24,819 nucleotides of DNA from CAYNYM01 sp049366815. GTDB taxonomy: Bacteria; Desulfobacterota; DSM-4660; Desulfatiglandales; HGW-15. The stretch lies in NCBI GenBank assembly GCA_049366815.1, contig JBMNCO010000251.1, positions 1 through 24,819 of the forward strand, written 5' to 3'. Under the pieces are notes generated by a model that was not told the origin of the DNA, made no database searches, and saw nothing but the letters and a program-made list of their open reading frames with translations. Below, piece after piece: positions 16,189-23,512 of the stretch. Position 1 is the first letter of the stretch. The number at the start of each line of letters is the position of its first letter. The translations under genes and the position numbers were made by a program.

Positions 16189-16949
16189 GTGAGACGATCA
16201 ATCTGACCCTCAGGGTCTGGCGGCAGAAAGGACCGCAGGAAAAAGGGCGTCTGGAAACCTACCGGGCCGAAGATATCTCGACGGATATGTCTTTTCTGGA
16301 AATGCTGGATTTCGTGAACGAACAACTCATCCTGGACGGAAAGGAACCTATTGTCTTTGATCATGACTGCAGGGAGGGTATCTGTGGGATGTGCGGATGC
16401 GTTGTCAATGGGATCCCCCACGGTCCTGAATCCGGGACCACCCTCTGTCAGCTCCATATGCGCCACTTTAAGGATGGGGATACGGTCTTCGTCGAGCCCT
16501 TTCGAGCCAGGGCCTTTAAGGTGATCAAGGATCTCGTGGTGGATCGCAGTGCCTTTGACGCCATCATGCAGGCCGGTGGATATATTTCGGTCAACGCCGG
16601 AGGTGTACCGGAGGCCAATACCATCCCAATAGGCCCCGAAACAGCGGAACTTTCAATGGACGCGGCCGCCTGTATCGGATGCGGCGCCTGCGTGGCCGCC
16701 TGTCCGAATGCCTCCGCCATGCTTTTTGTAGGGGCAAAGATCTCTCACCTGGTGCTCTTGCCCCAGGGTAAGCCCGAAGCAGCGAAGCGGGCCCTTGCCA
16801 TGCTGAGAAAGATGGATGATCTCGGTTTCGGCAATTGCAGCAACGAGACGGAATGCGAGGCCGTCTGCCCGAAGGAGATCTCCATTGCCAACATCGCCCG
16901 CTTCAACCGCGAACTCATCAAGGCAGGCCTTTTTTCATCCGAAAAATAG
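16185..16949 (+). CDS. sdhB: Succinate dehydrogenase/fumarate reductase iron-sulfur subunit
   Basis: This 254-aa subunit wires electrons from FAD to the hemes. The plant-type [2Fe-2S] ligands are in CREGICGMCG (Cys62, 67, 70) plus Cys88. The ferredoxin domain has CIGCGACVAAC (Cys163, 166, 169, 173) and CSNETECEAVC (Cys218, 224, 228), the pattern that binds one [4Fe-4S] and one [3Fe-4S] cluster. The ATG overlaps the sdhA stop in an ATGA, indicating translational coupling and balanced subunit synthesis. Length and motif order are normal for the family. Confidence 0.96.
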   Translation: MSETINLTLRVWRQKGPQEKGRLETYRAEDISTDMSFLEMLDFVNEQLILDGKEPIVFDHDCREGICGMCGCVVNGIPHGPESGTTLCQLHMRHFKDGDTVFVEPFRARAFKVIKDLVVDRSAFDAIMQAGGYISVNAGGVPEANTIPIGPETAELSMDAAACIGCGACVAACPNASAMLFVGAKISHLVLLPQGKPEAAKRALAMLRKMDDLGFGNCSNETECEAVCPKEISIANIARFNRELIKAGLFSSEK

Positions 16950-17051
16950 CCGCACAGGGTGGAGTTTCAGGTCTGCGAATCGTTTTCCTTATCTTTTTAT
17001 CTGAAAACCAGGAAGGTCATCAAAGTAGAATACGTTGAAAGGAGTCCTACA

Positions 17052-17990
17052 ATGAGAAAGAAAGTCACTGTGATCGGTGCAGGGAATGTCGGCGCAACGG
17101 CCGCCATGCGACTGGCGGAAAAGGAGTTGGCGGATGTGATTCTTGTGGATGTACTGGACGGGATCCCTCAGGGAAAGGCCCTGGATCTGGCTGAGGCGGC
17201 TACTATTGAGAAGCACGATTCCTGGGTCATCGGCTGTTCCAACGACTATTCTCAGACAAAGGACTCCGACATCGTCATCATTACCGCCGGCATACCCAGG
17301 AAGCCCGGGATGAGCCGGGATGACCTTCTTTCTACAAACATGGGGATCATGAAATCCGTGGTCAAGGAAGTGGCCCAGGCAGCTCCCGATGCCATCCTGA
17401 TCATTGTCAGCAACCCCTTGGACGCCATGTGCCATGTGGCCCTTGAGACCAGCGGCTTCAAAAAGCACAGGGTCATCGGCATGGCGGGTGTCCTGGACTC
17501 GGCCCGTTTCTCGGCCTTCATCGCCATGGAACTCAAGGTGTCTGTGGACAATATCCAGGCCTTTGTCCTCGGGGGACACGGTGATACCATGGTGCCGATC
17601 AGCCGCTATTCGACGGTAGCGGGGATTCCCATTACAGAACTCATTCCACCCGACAGAATCAAGGCTATCGAGGAAAGGACCAGGACGGGAGGAGCCGAGA
17701 TCGTAAACCTCCTGAAGACAGGCAGCGCGTATTATGCCCCGGCCTCAGCGGCCGTTGAGATGGCCGAGGCCATTCTTAAGGACAAGAAGAAGATCCTGCC
17801 CTGTGCCATATATCTGGAAGGAGAATATGGCATAAAAGATCTCTTCATCGGGGTTCCCGCAAAGTTGGGGGCCCGCGGTGTGGAGGAAGTCCTGGAGGTC
17901 AGACTGGATGGCGAGGAAAAAAAGGCCATCCAGCACTCGGCCGATGCGGTCAGGGGTCTGGTGGAGGATATGAAACGACTTGGGGGATGA
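17052..17990 (+). CDS. mdh: Malate dehydrogenase (LDH-like, NAD-dependent)
   Basis: This 312-aa enzyme interconverts malate and oxaloacetate. The Rossmann motif is VIGAGNVGAT (7-16), and Asp33 at the end of the second strand (ILVDV) indicates NAD rather than NADP. Substrate-binding arginines are Arg83 and Arg89 in IPRKPGMSR, and Arg152. The Arg at position 83, where lactate dehydrogenases have Gln, marks it as malate dehydrogenase. The catalytic His176 is in GGHGDTMVP. The ATG at 17052 is chosen because AAAGGAG precedes it and the family begins here. The frame stays open upstream to a GTG at 16959, but that extension looks non-coding. It lies 102 bp after sdhB and just ahead of fumarase. Confidence 0.95.
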   Translation: MRKKVTVIGAGNVGATAAMRLAEKELADVILVDVLDGIPQGKALDLAEAATIEKHDSWVIGCSNDYSQTKDSDIVIITAGIPRKPGMSRDDLLSTNMGIMKSVVKEVAQAAPDAILIIVSNPLDAMCHVALETSGFKKHRVIGMAGVLDSARFSAFIAMELKVSVDNIQAFVLGGHGDTMVPISRYSTVAGIPITELIPPDRIKAIEERTRTGGAEIVNLLKTGSAYYAPASAAVEMAEAILKDKKKILPCAIYLEGEYGIKDLFIGVPAKLGARGVEEVLEVRLDGEEKKAIQHSADAVRGLVEDMKRLGG

Positions 17991-18014
17991 GTATAAAGAG
18001 ACGGAGTTTAGACG

Positions 18015-19625
18015 ATGGCCGATGAATTTGTCTATCAAGAACCCTTTCCGCTTGAACCGGATACTGCGGAATATCGAAAAGTCACGGATCGCTACGTTTC
18101 AACCGATTCTTTTCATGCGGATGAAATCATACGCCTGGAACCCGAGGGCCTCACATTGCTCGCGGAAGAGGCCTTTAAAGACGTTTCCTATCTGTTGCGG
18201 ACCTCACACCTGGAACAGTTGGCGGCGATCCTGAAGGATCCCGAGGCCTCCGAAAACGACAAGTACGTGGCCCAGGAAATGCTCAAGAATGCAGTGATCG
18301 CCGCCGAAGGCGTCTTCCCCATGTGCCAGGACACAGGGACGGCCCTTATCATCGGTCAAAAAGGGCAGAAGGTCTGGACAGGATTTAGGGACGAGGAGGC
18401 CCTTTCAAGAGGGGTCTTCAATGCCTATACAAAAAACCCGCTTCGCTATTCACAAAACGCCCCGCTGAACATGTATGAAGAACGCAATACCGGCTGCAAC
18501 CTTCCCGCGCAGATCGAGCTCTATGCGACCCAGGGCAGCGAGTACAGATTTCTCTTTATCGCCAAGGGAGGGGGATCGGCCAACAAGACTTTCCTCTATC
18601 AGGAAACCAAGGCGGTATTGAACCCGGAATCTCTGGTCGATTTCATGGTCAACAAGATCAGGACTCTCGGCACGGCGGCCTGTCCCCCTTACCACCTGGC
18701 CTTTGTTGTGGGGGGGACCTCCGCCGAATTCAATCTCAAGACCGTAAAGCTTGCCTCCGCCGGTGAGCTGGATCGCCTCCCAAGGACGGGCAACATCCGC
18801 GGGCAGGCCTTCAGGGACACAGACCTGGAGGCCGAGTTGCTGAAACGATCCCGGGAATTGGGTATCGGCGCCCAGTTTGGAGGGAAGTATTTCTGTCTCG
18901 ATGCCAGGGTGATTCGGCTCCCGAGGCACGGGGCCTCCTGTCCCTTGGGACTTGGGGTGAGTTGCAGTGCGCACCGGAATATCAAGGCCGAGATAACCGG
19001 ACAAGGGCTCTTTTTGGAAAGACTGGAAAGGGAGCCCGCGCGTTTTATTGTGGAGCCGGAATTTTCAGGCAGCGAGGCCGTTCCTGTGGATCTCGAGCGC
19101 CCTATGGATGATGTCAGGGCGCTCCTGAGCAGATATCCTGTGGCAACGCCGCTCAGGCTTAACGGCAGAATGGTCGTTGCAAGGGACATCGCCCATGCGA
19201 AACTGAAAGAGCGATTGGATCGGGGTGACCCTCTGCCCGATTATTTCAAGGACCACATCATATATTACGCAGGTCCTGCCAAAACTCCTCCGGGATACGC
19301 ATCCGGCGCCTTCGGTCCCACAACCGCCGGAAGGATGGATCCTTATGTGGAAATCTTTCAACAGCATGGAGGGTCCCTGGTCATGCTCGCCAAAGGGAAC
19401 CGTTCCAAAGGGGTCAAAGAGTCCTGCAGAAAATACGGTGGATTTTACCTCGGATCGATCGGGGGGCCGGCGGCCAGACTGGGTAAGGAATGCATTACAG
19501 ACATGGAAATCCTTGCGTATCCCGAACTCGGCATGGAGGCCGTCTACAGGATCTCGGTAAAGGATTTCCCGGCCTTTATCATCACGGATGACAAAGGCCA
19601 TGACTTCTTTGGGGATCTTTTATAG
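18015..19625 (+). CDS. Fumarate hydratase, class I (single-chain)
   Basis: This 536-aa protein joins the alpha and beta parts of the oxygen-sensitive class I fumarase in one chain, as in E. coli FumA/FumB (548 aa). The three cysteines expected to hold the catalytic [4Fe-4S] cluster are Cys104 (FPMCQDTGT), Cys223 (AACPP) and Cys317 (SCSAHRN). The C-terminal half shows the beta-domain motif GPTTAGRMDPY and KGNRSKGV. The ATG is preceded by GGAG at suitable distance, 24 bp after the mdh stop. It completes a succinate-fumarate-malate-oxaloacetate gene set and is almost certainly co-transcribed with mdh. Confidence 0.94.
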   Translation: MADEFVYQEPFPLEPDTAEYRKVTDRYVSTDSFHADEIIRLEPEGLTLLAEEAFKDVSYLLRTSHLEQLAAILKDPEASENDKYVAQEMLKNAVIAAEGVFPMCQDTGTALIIGQKGQKVWTGFRDEEALSRGVFNAYTKNPLRYSQNAPLNMYEERNTGCNLPAQIELYATQGSEYRFLFIAKGGGSANKTFLYQETKAVLNPESLVDFMVNKIRTLGTAACPPYHLAFVVGGTSAEFNLKTVKLASAGELDRLPRTGNIRGQAFRDTDLEAELLKRSRELGIGAQFGGKYFCLDARVIRLPRHGASCPLGLGVSCSAHRNIKAEITGQGLFLERLEREPARFIVEPEFSGSEAVPVDLERPMDDVRALLSRYPVATPLRLNGRMVVARDIAHAKLKERLDRGDPLPDYFKDHIIYYAGPAKTPPGYASGAFGPTTAGRMDPYVEIFQQHGGSLVMLAKGNRSKGVKESCRKYGGFYLGSIGGPAARLGKECITDMEILAYPELGMEAVYRISVKDFPAFIITDDKGHDFFGDLL

Positions 19626-19668
19626 AAACCGAGACGCATGAATCCCACAATATGTTCTCGATGGATAC

Positions 19669-19752
19669 TTGAGGAGGTTCATAGAACCACCAGCCGTTCG
19701 ACAAAGACCTCCTCAAAAAATCTGATTTTTGTTTGACAGACCTCTTCAAAAA
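19669..19752. repeat. Three copies of a decamer around a promoter
   Basis: TTGAGGAGGT (19669-19678) is the exact reverse complement of ACCTCCTCAA (19707-19716). A near-copy, ACCTCTTCAA (19740-19749), follows 33 bp later within a longer direct repeat (AGACCTCCTCAAAAA at 19705-19719 and AGACCTCTTCAAAAA at 19738-19752, 14 of 15 identical). Between them is an AT-rich near-palindrome, CAAAAAATCTGATTTTTG. The third copy lies in the -35/-10 spacer. The arrangement suits a regulator site. The first two copies could also form a 10-bp stem with a 28-base loop after the fumarase gene. Confidence 0.45.
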
Positions 19753-19762
19753 CGCTTATGTT
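19733..19762 (+). promoter_or_regulatory. Sigma70-like promoter for the OYE-family gene
   Basis: TTGACA (19733-19738, perfect consensus) and TATGTT (19757-19762) are separated by 18 bp. Transcription would start near 19770, about 65 bases before the start codon. It overlaps the decamer repeats. Confidence 0.55.
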
Positions 19763-19833
19763 ACCTGTTTAGGTTTACAATGCCATGGCTTCCCTATCCC
19801 GCTTATTTTTAAACACTGATTAGGAAGATAAAC

Positions 19834-21756
19834 ATGATGCTGGAGAATTTATTTAAACCATTTCGAATCAAAAATTTGGAACTGAAAAACAGAATTGTCA
19901 TGCCCGGCCTTGCCTCTTTTCTGATCGAAGATGACGGCTCTATTACGGACAAGACCATAGAGCACTATCGGCGGAGAGCCGCAGGCGGCCCTGCCATGGT
20001 CATCGTGGAAGCCCACGCCGTCGCCCCGGAGGGGGTTGTCTCGAACCACCAGGCCAGGATTTATGATGACCGATTCATTGAGGGCCTTGCCAAGATCGTT
20101 GCTGCGATCAAGTCAGAGGGCTGCGTCCCCGGCATCCAGATTCATCATGCCGGAAGGCAGACATCCGCCAGGGTGATCAAACGAAAACCCTATGCGCCAT
20201 CGCCTCTCCCCTGCCCCACCATCCGTGGCGAGGTAGAGCCCATGAGCCTCGACGCGATCCAGGAGATCGTACAAAAATTCGGCGATTCGGCCGTTCGCGC
20301 CCTTCAGGCCGGCTTTGAGTTGCTGGAGATACACGGGGCTCATGGGTATCTGATCAATCAGTTCCTTTCCAAATTTTCCAATATACGCAATGACCAGTAC
20401 GGCGGAACGACGGAGGCAAGAACCCGGTTTGCCAAGGAAGTCATCGAACTCATCAGAAAACGGGTGGGGGACGATTTCCCCCTCTCATTCAAAATAAGCG
20501 CCCAGGAATTCGTGCCTGACGGCCTCGATGTAGATGAAAGCATCGAAATATTGAAGCAACTCGTCCCGCTTGGTCTGGATATCGTACAGGTCTCGGCGGG
20601 GAATGACGACACTCCGGAATGGATCTGCCAGCCCATGTTCATGAAAAAGGCCTGCCTGATGGATTCGGCGGCAAGAATCAAAAAGGCCCTTGATGTGCCG
20701 GTTATGTCCGTCGGCAGAATCAACGACCCCATCGTGGCCGATACGATTATTGCCGAAGGCAAGGCCGATTTGGTCTGTATCGGTCGTGGACTCCTCGCCG
20801 ATCCCGAAATGCCACGCAAGGCCCAAGCCGGACAGATAGAAGACATCAGGACCTGTATTGCCTGTAACACCTGCATGGAATCCATTTTCAGAAAGGGTCG
20901 TATCGAATGCCTGGTCAACCCAGCCCTGGGCCGCGAAAAGGAGATGGAAATCCATCCCACCGACTCGCCGAAAAAGGTCATGGTCATCGGCGGCGGTCCT
21001 GGTGGTCTCAATGTCGCATGGGTAGCGGCCAAGAGGGGCCATGATGTCCATCTATATGAAAAACAGCCTGTTCTCGGTGGACAACTGACTCTCGGTAGTA
21101 TCACAAACTACAAGCATGAACTCCTCAGCCTCATCAATTACCAGAAGAGGCAGATTGAAAAAAGCGGGGTTCACACCCATCTCGACTTTGAGGTGACCCT
21201 CGATACCATAAAAGAGGAAAAACCGGACGTGATCATCTTGTCCACCGGCTCGACTCCGATCCTGCCCGGTGTGCCCGGCATCGACAAGCCCATAGTCTTC
21301 TCTCTTTCCCAGATCTTCAGCGATGGCAAACCTTCCGTCGAAAAGACGGTGGTCATCGGTGGTGGTGCCACCGGTTGCGAAGTCGCCCATCACCTTTCAG
21401 AGAACGGTTGTCCGGTCACCATCGTGGAGATGCTTCCCAAAATCGCCGCCACCCTTGAGTCTATCACCCGAAAGGTGTTGATCAATCAACTTAAGGAGCG
21501 TGGAGTCGAAATCCTCACCGAACATAAATTGTCGCGTGTGGAAGACAATGGGGTATTCGTGACAGATAAGGAGGGTCGGGAATTCTTCATCGAAGCTGAC
21601 AGGGTGATTGTTGCCGTAGGGAACAGGCCCGATAACAGGCTCTATGAAGAAATTCGCTCCTTGGACTTAGAGGTCTATCAGATCGGTGATTGCCTCGAGC
21701 CGAGGGGAGCAAAGCAGGCCATCTATGAAGGTGCATCGATCGGACGGAGTATATAG
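19834..21756 (+). CDS. Old-yellow-enzyme family 2,4-dienoyl-CoA/enoate reductase-like FMN, Fe-S and FAD protein
   Basis: This 640-aa protein has the architecture of 2,4-dienoyl-CoA reductase (FadH) and clostridial 2-enoate reductase. An FMN-binding TIM barrel spans residues 1-360, with IHHAGRQTS (103-111) and HGAHGYL (167-173). The [4Fe-4S] motif CIACNTC (Cys341, 344, 347) is completed by Cys359. Two Rossmann motifs follow for FAD and NAD(P)H: GGGPGG (386-391) and GGGATG (509-514). It would reduce an activated C=C bond. The substrate could be dienoyl-CoA, an enoate or a ring-derived intermediate and cannot be read from sequence. The first of two tandem ATGs is used; AGGAAG lies upstream. It is a single gene with its own promoter, and the next gene is convergent. 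Confidence 0.88.
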   Translation: MMLENLFKPFRIKNLELKNRIVMPGLASFLIEDDGSITDKTIEHYRRRAAGGPAMVIVEAHAVAPEGVVSNHQARIYDDRFIEGLAKIVAAIKSEGCVPGIQIHHAGRQTSARVIKRKPYAPSPLPCPTIRGEVEPMSLDAIQEIVQKFGDSAVRALQAGFELLEIHGAHGYLINQFLSKFSNIRNDQYGGTTEARTRFAKEVIELIRKRVGDDFPLSFKISAQEFVPDGLDVDESIEILKQLVPLGLDIVQVSAGNDDTPEWICQPMFMKKACLMDSAARIKKALDVPVMSVGRINDPIVADTIIAEGKADLVCIGRGLLADPEMPRKAQAGQIEDIRTCIACNTCMESIFRKGRIECLVNPALGREKEMEIHPTDSPKKVMVIGGGPGGLNVAWVAAKRGHDVHLYEKQPVLGGQLTLGSITNYKHELLSLINYQKRQIEKSGVHTHLDFEVTLDTIKEEKPDVIILSTGSTPILPGVPGIDKPIVFSLSQIFSDGKPSVEKTVVIGGGATGCEVAHHLSENGCPVTIVEMLPKIAATLESITRKVLINQLKERGVEILTEHKLSRVEDNGVFVTDKEGREFFIEADRVIVAVGNRPDNRLYEEIRSLDLEVYQIGDCLEPRGAKQAIYEGASIGRSI

Positions 21757-21816
21757 CCCGATTACTGCAGTCAACCACAAGAATTGTCCGCTCGTCATGA
21801 GGGGTCTCCTTTTCGG

Positions 21817-22269
21817 CTATTTCCCGGGCATCAGGTCATGATAGGCCTGTTGAATCTCTTTGAACTTCTCTTCCGCCAGCAGCCTGAATTCTTCCCCCAG
21901 GTGTACAACCTTGTCGGGATGATACTGGTTGACAAGTCGCCTGTAGGCCGCCTTTATCTCATCAGGAGATGCGTCTCCCCTGACACCGAGGATCTCGTGG
22001 GCATCCTTTTCCCTGGTCTTACCTTCGCGGCCTCTATTTTCCTCACCTAGATCCTGATAACCGTGTTCCGTCCTCCGGGCCTTTTGGTTGAATCCTTCAT
22101 GGATTTCTCTATCGCCCTTCACACGTTTCCGATAAAAGAAATGATACCATCCCAAGAATCCCAGCAGGGAGAGATCATCCAGCCAGCCGACCCCCACAAG
22201 CAGGTCAGGAATGATATCAATAGGAAGCAACACATAGAAAAAAATGAGCAGGTATATCCAGAACCCCAT
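21817..22269 (-). CDS. Membrane-anchored J-domain protein with N-terminal DUF1232
   Basis: This 150-aa protein combines two modules. The N-terminal part (about 1-46) has the DUF1232/YkvA pattern LLPIDIIPDLLVGVGWLDDL with hydrophobic segments on both sides, so it is likely membrane-inserted. A charged linker (47-88) leads to a C-terminal J domain (about 89-147) that has the essential HPD motif at 117-119 (YHPDK). It should stimulate a DnaK-type ATPase at the inner face of the membrane. There is no Gly/Phe region or zinc finger, so it is not a DnaJ or CbpA type. It follows the rmlD-like gene by 19 bp on the same strand. The ATG is the best start, with AGGA rather far upstream. Confidence 0.85.
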   Translation of the reverse strand: MGFWIYLLIFFYVLLPIDIIPDLLVGVGWLDDLSLLGFLGWYHFFYRKRVKGDREIHEGFNQKARRTEHGYQDLGEENRGREGKTREKDAHEILGVRGDASPDEIKAAYRRLVNQYHPDKVVHLGEEFRLLAEEKFKEIQQAYHDLMPGK

Positions 22270-22288
22270 GCGGCGCCATTATCCTCGC

Positions 22289-23179
22289 TCAGGAGGCCCT
22301 ATTCCCCTTGGCCTCTTCAATCAAGTCCCCTCCGAATTTCTCCAGAAAGGCGTCGAGATCCTCCTGCCAATCCGTCATGACATTGAGGCCCTGTTTTTTC
22401 GCCCGCCTGTTTTCGAGAATACAATTGACCGGTCTTTTCGCAGACTGGGAGCAGTCCTTCATGCTGCAGGGTTCGAGGTCGACATCTATTCGAAGTCTGT
22501 CAAGGATGTGTCGGGCGAATTCAAGCCTGCTACAGTAACCCTCCGTGGTGACGTGATACGTTCCAAGGGCATCACCTTCCAGCATGGTCTTGATCTGGAG
22601 GGCGAGCCGGTAGGCCCATGTGGGAGAACCGAATTGATCATTGACGATTTTTACGGCCTTACCCTTTTTGTCGAAGACATTGGCCAGAAAAGACCTCACA
22701 AAATTTTTTCTGTGGCGCCCGTAAAGCCATCCCGTGCGCAGAATGATATAGTTCGGGGCGTTTTCCTTGACCGCTATTTCGCTTTCCAGTTTACTCCTGC
22801 CGTAGGCGGACAATGGGGCCGTGGCGTCGTCTTCAAAATAGGGCTGCGGAACTGTTTTTTGTCCGTTAAAGACATAATCGCTGGAAATGTGGATCAGCTT
22901 GCAATTAAATCTTGCCGAACCCTGCGCCAGATTCCTGGGTCCTTCAATATTTATCTTACGCACGAGGAAATCCTCTTTTTCACATGCATCCACGTCGGTG
23001 AAGCCGGCACAGTTAATGATGATCTTAGGCGAAATACGGTGCAGGCTTTCAATGACCATGTCCCAGCTTCTGATATCCAATTCCTTTCTGTCCGGTGAAA
23101 TCATTTCGTACTCTTGACCAAGGACGTTACAACATTCACTCCCGAGCATGCCTTTGCTTCCCAAGATTAGAATTTTCAT
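22289..23179 (-). CDS. rmlD: dTDP-4-dehydrorhamnose reductase family protein
   Basis: This 296-aa extended short-chain reductase has GSKGMLG (7-13) for NAD(P)H binding, SSDYVF (99-104) and the catalytic YGRSK (Tyr126, Lys130). DQFGSPTWA further on is typical of RmlD. The enzyme makes dTDP-L-rhamnose for surface polysaccharide. The rmlA, B and C partners are not in this window, so the family assignment is firmer than the exact substrate; a related sugar reductase, or the regulatory subunit MAT2B-like branch of the family, is possible. The ATG start has only a modest purine-rich site (AGGGGG). It probably shares a transcript with the J-domain gene downstream. Confidence 0.83.
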   Translation of the reverse strand: MKILILGSKGMLGSECCNVLGQEYEMISPDRKELDIRSWDMVIESLHRISPKIIINCAGFTDVDACEKEDFLVRKINIEGPRNLAQGSARFNCKLIHISSDYVFNGQKTVPQPYFEDDATAPLSAYGRSKLESEIAVKENAPNYIILRTGWLYGRHRKNFVRSFLANVFDKKGKAVKIVNDQFGSPTWAYRLALQIKTMLEGDALGTYHVTTEGYCSRLEFARHILDRLRIDVDLEPCSMKDCSQSAKRPVNCILENRRAKKQGLNVMTDWQEDLDAFLEKFGGDLIEEAKGNRAS

Positions 23180-23366
23180 CTCAATACGGCCCCCTGAAAA
23201 TAAATGCTATAGCCTTTCTATAATATCACATCATTTACCAAATTCCAGCGAAATCTCACAGTTAACGCCTTCATATCCTGTTTTGAAAAAGGTTCGGATC
23301 CAACTTCGACAGAACCGTCCAGCTTGAAAAAGTGTCGATTGCGTGCTCTTTTTCACGGTGTCGTCA

Positions 23367-23401
23367 GGCCGGGCCTGATATACCCTATGCACGGCCCGGC
23401 C
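23367..23401. repeat. GC-rich inverted repeat, 9-bp arms
   Basis: GGCCGGGCC (23367-23375) pairs perfectly with GGCCCGGCC (23393-23401) around 17 bases. There is no T-run on either side, so it is not an obvious terminator. It lies in a divergent intergenic region about 110 bp upstream of the TPR gene. Confidence 0.45.
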
Positions 23402-23436
23402 ACATGAGTCTACGAGCCCCCGGAAGGTAATTAAGC

Positions 23437-23466
23437 TTGCCTATTTTTTTATATTGATGATATTTT
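23437..23466 (+). promoter_or_regulatory. Weak promoter candidate for the TPR gene
   Basis: TTGCCT (23437-23442) and TATTTT (23461-23466) are 18 bp apart in a very AT-rich stretch just upstream of the gene. This is a consensus match only. Confidence 0.3.
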
Positions 23467-23512
23467 TTTCATATTAGGTAAAAGAGTGAGGGAAACCTGG
23501 CGTTGACCACAA

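Larger units (their letters stand above)
23180..23512. other. Divergent intergenic region
   Basis: This 333-bp region is AT-rich at both ends, with a GC-rich inverted repeat at 23367-23401 and a weak promoter candidate for the TPR gene (23437-23466). An AT-rich patch near 23200-23235 may serve the minus-strand rmlD gene, but I could not find a clear -35/-10 pair. No small gene is convincing here. Confidence 0.5.

Noticed and set aside
16959..17051. N-terminal extension of malate dehydrogenase from GTG 16959
   Set aside because: The family starts at the Met of 17052, which has AAAGGAG upstream. The extension is low-quality sequence with no ribosome binding site.
22244..23098. 284-codon plus-strand frame across rmlD
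   Set aside because: It is antisense to a gene with intact reductase motifs, and the translation is not protein-like.
23291..23301. GGTTCGGATCC resembling a tRNA T-loop
   Set aside because: No acceptor, D or anticodon arm can be formed around it, and the T-loop lacks the required RA after TTC.
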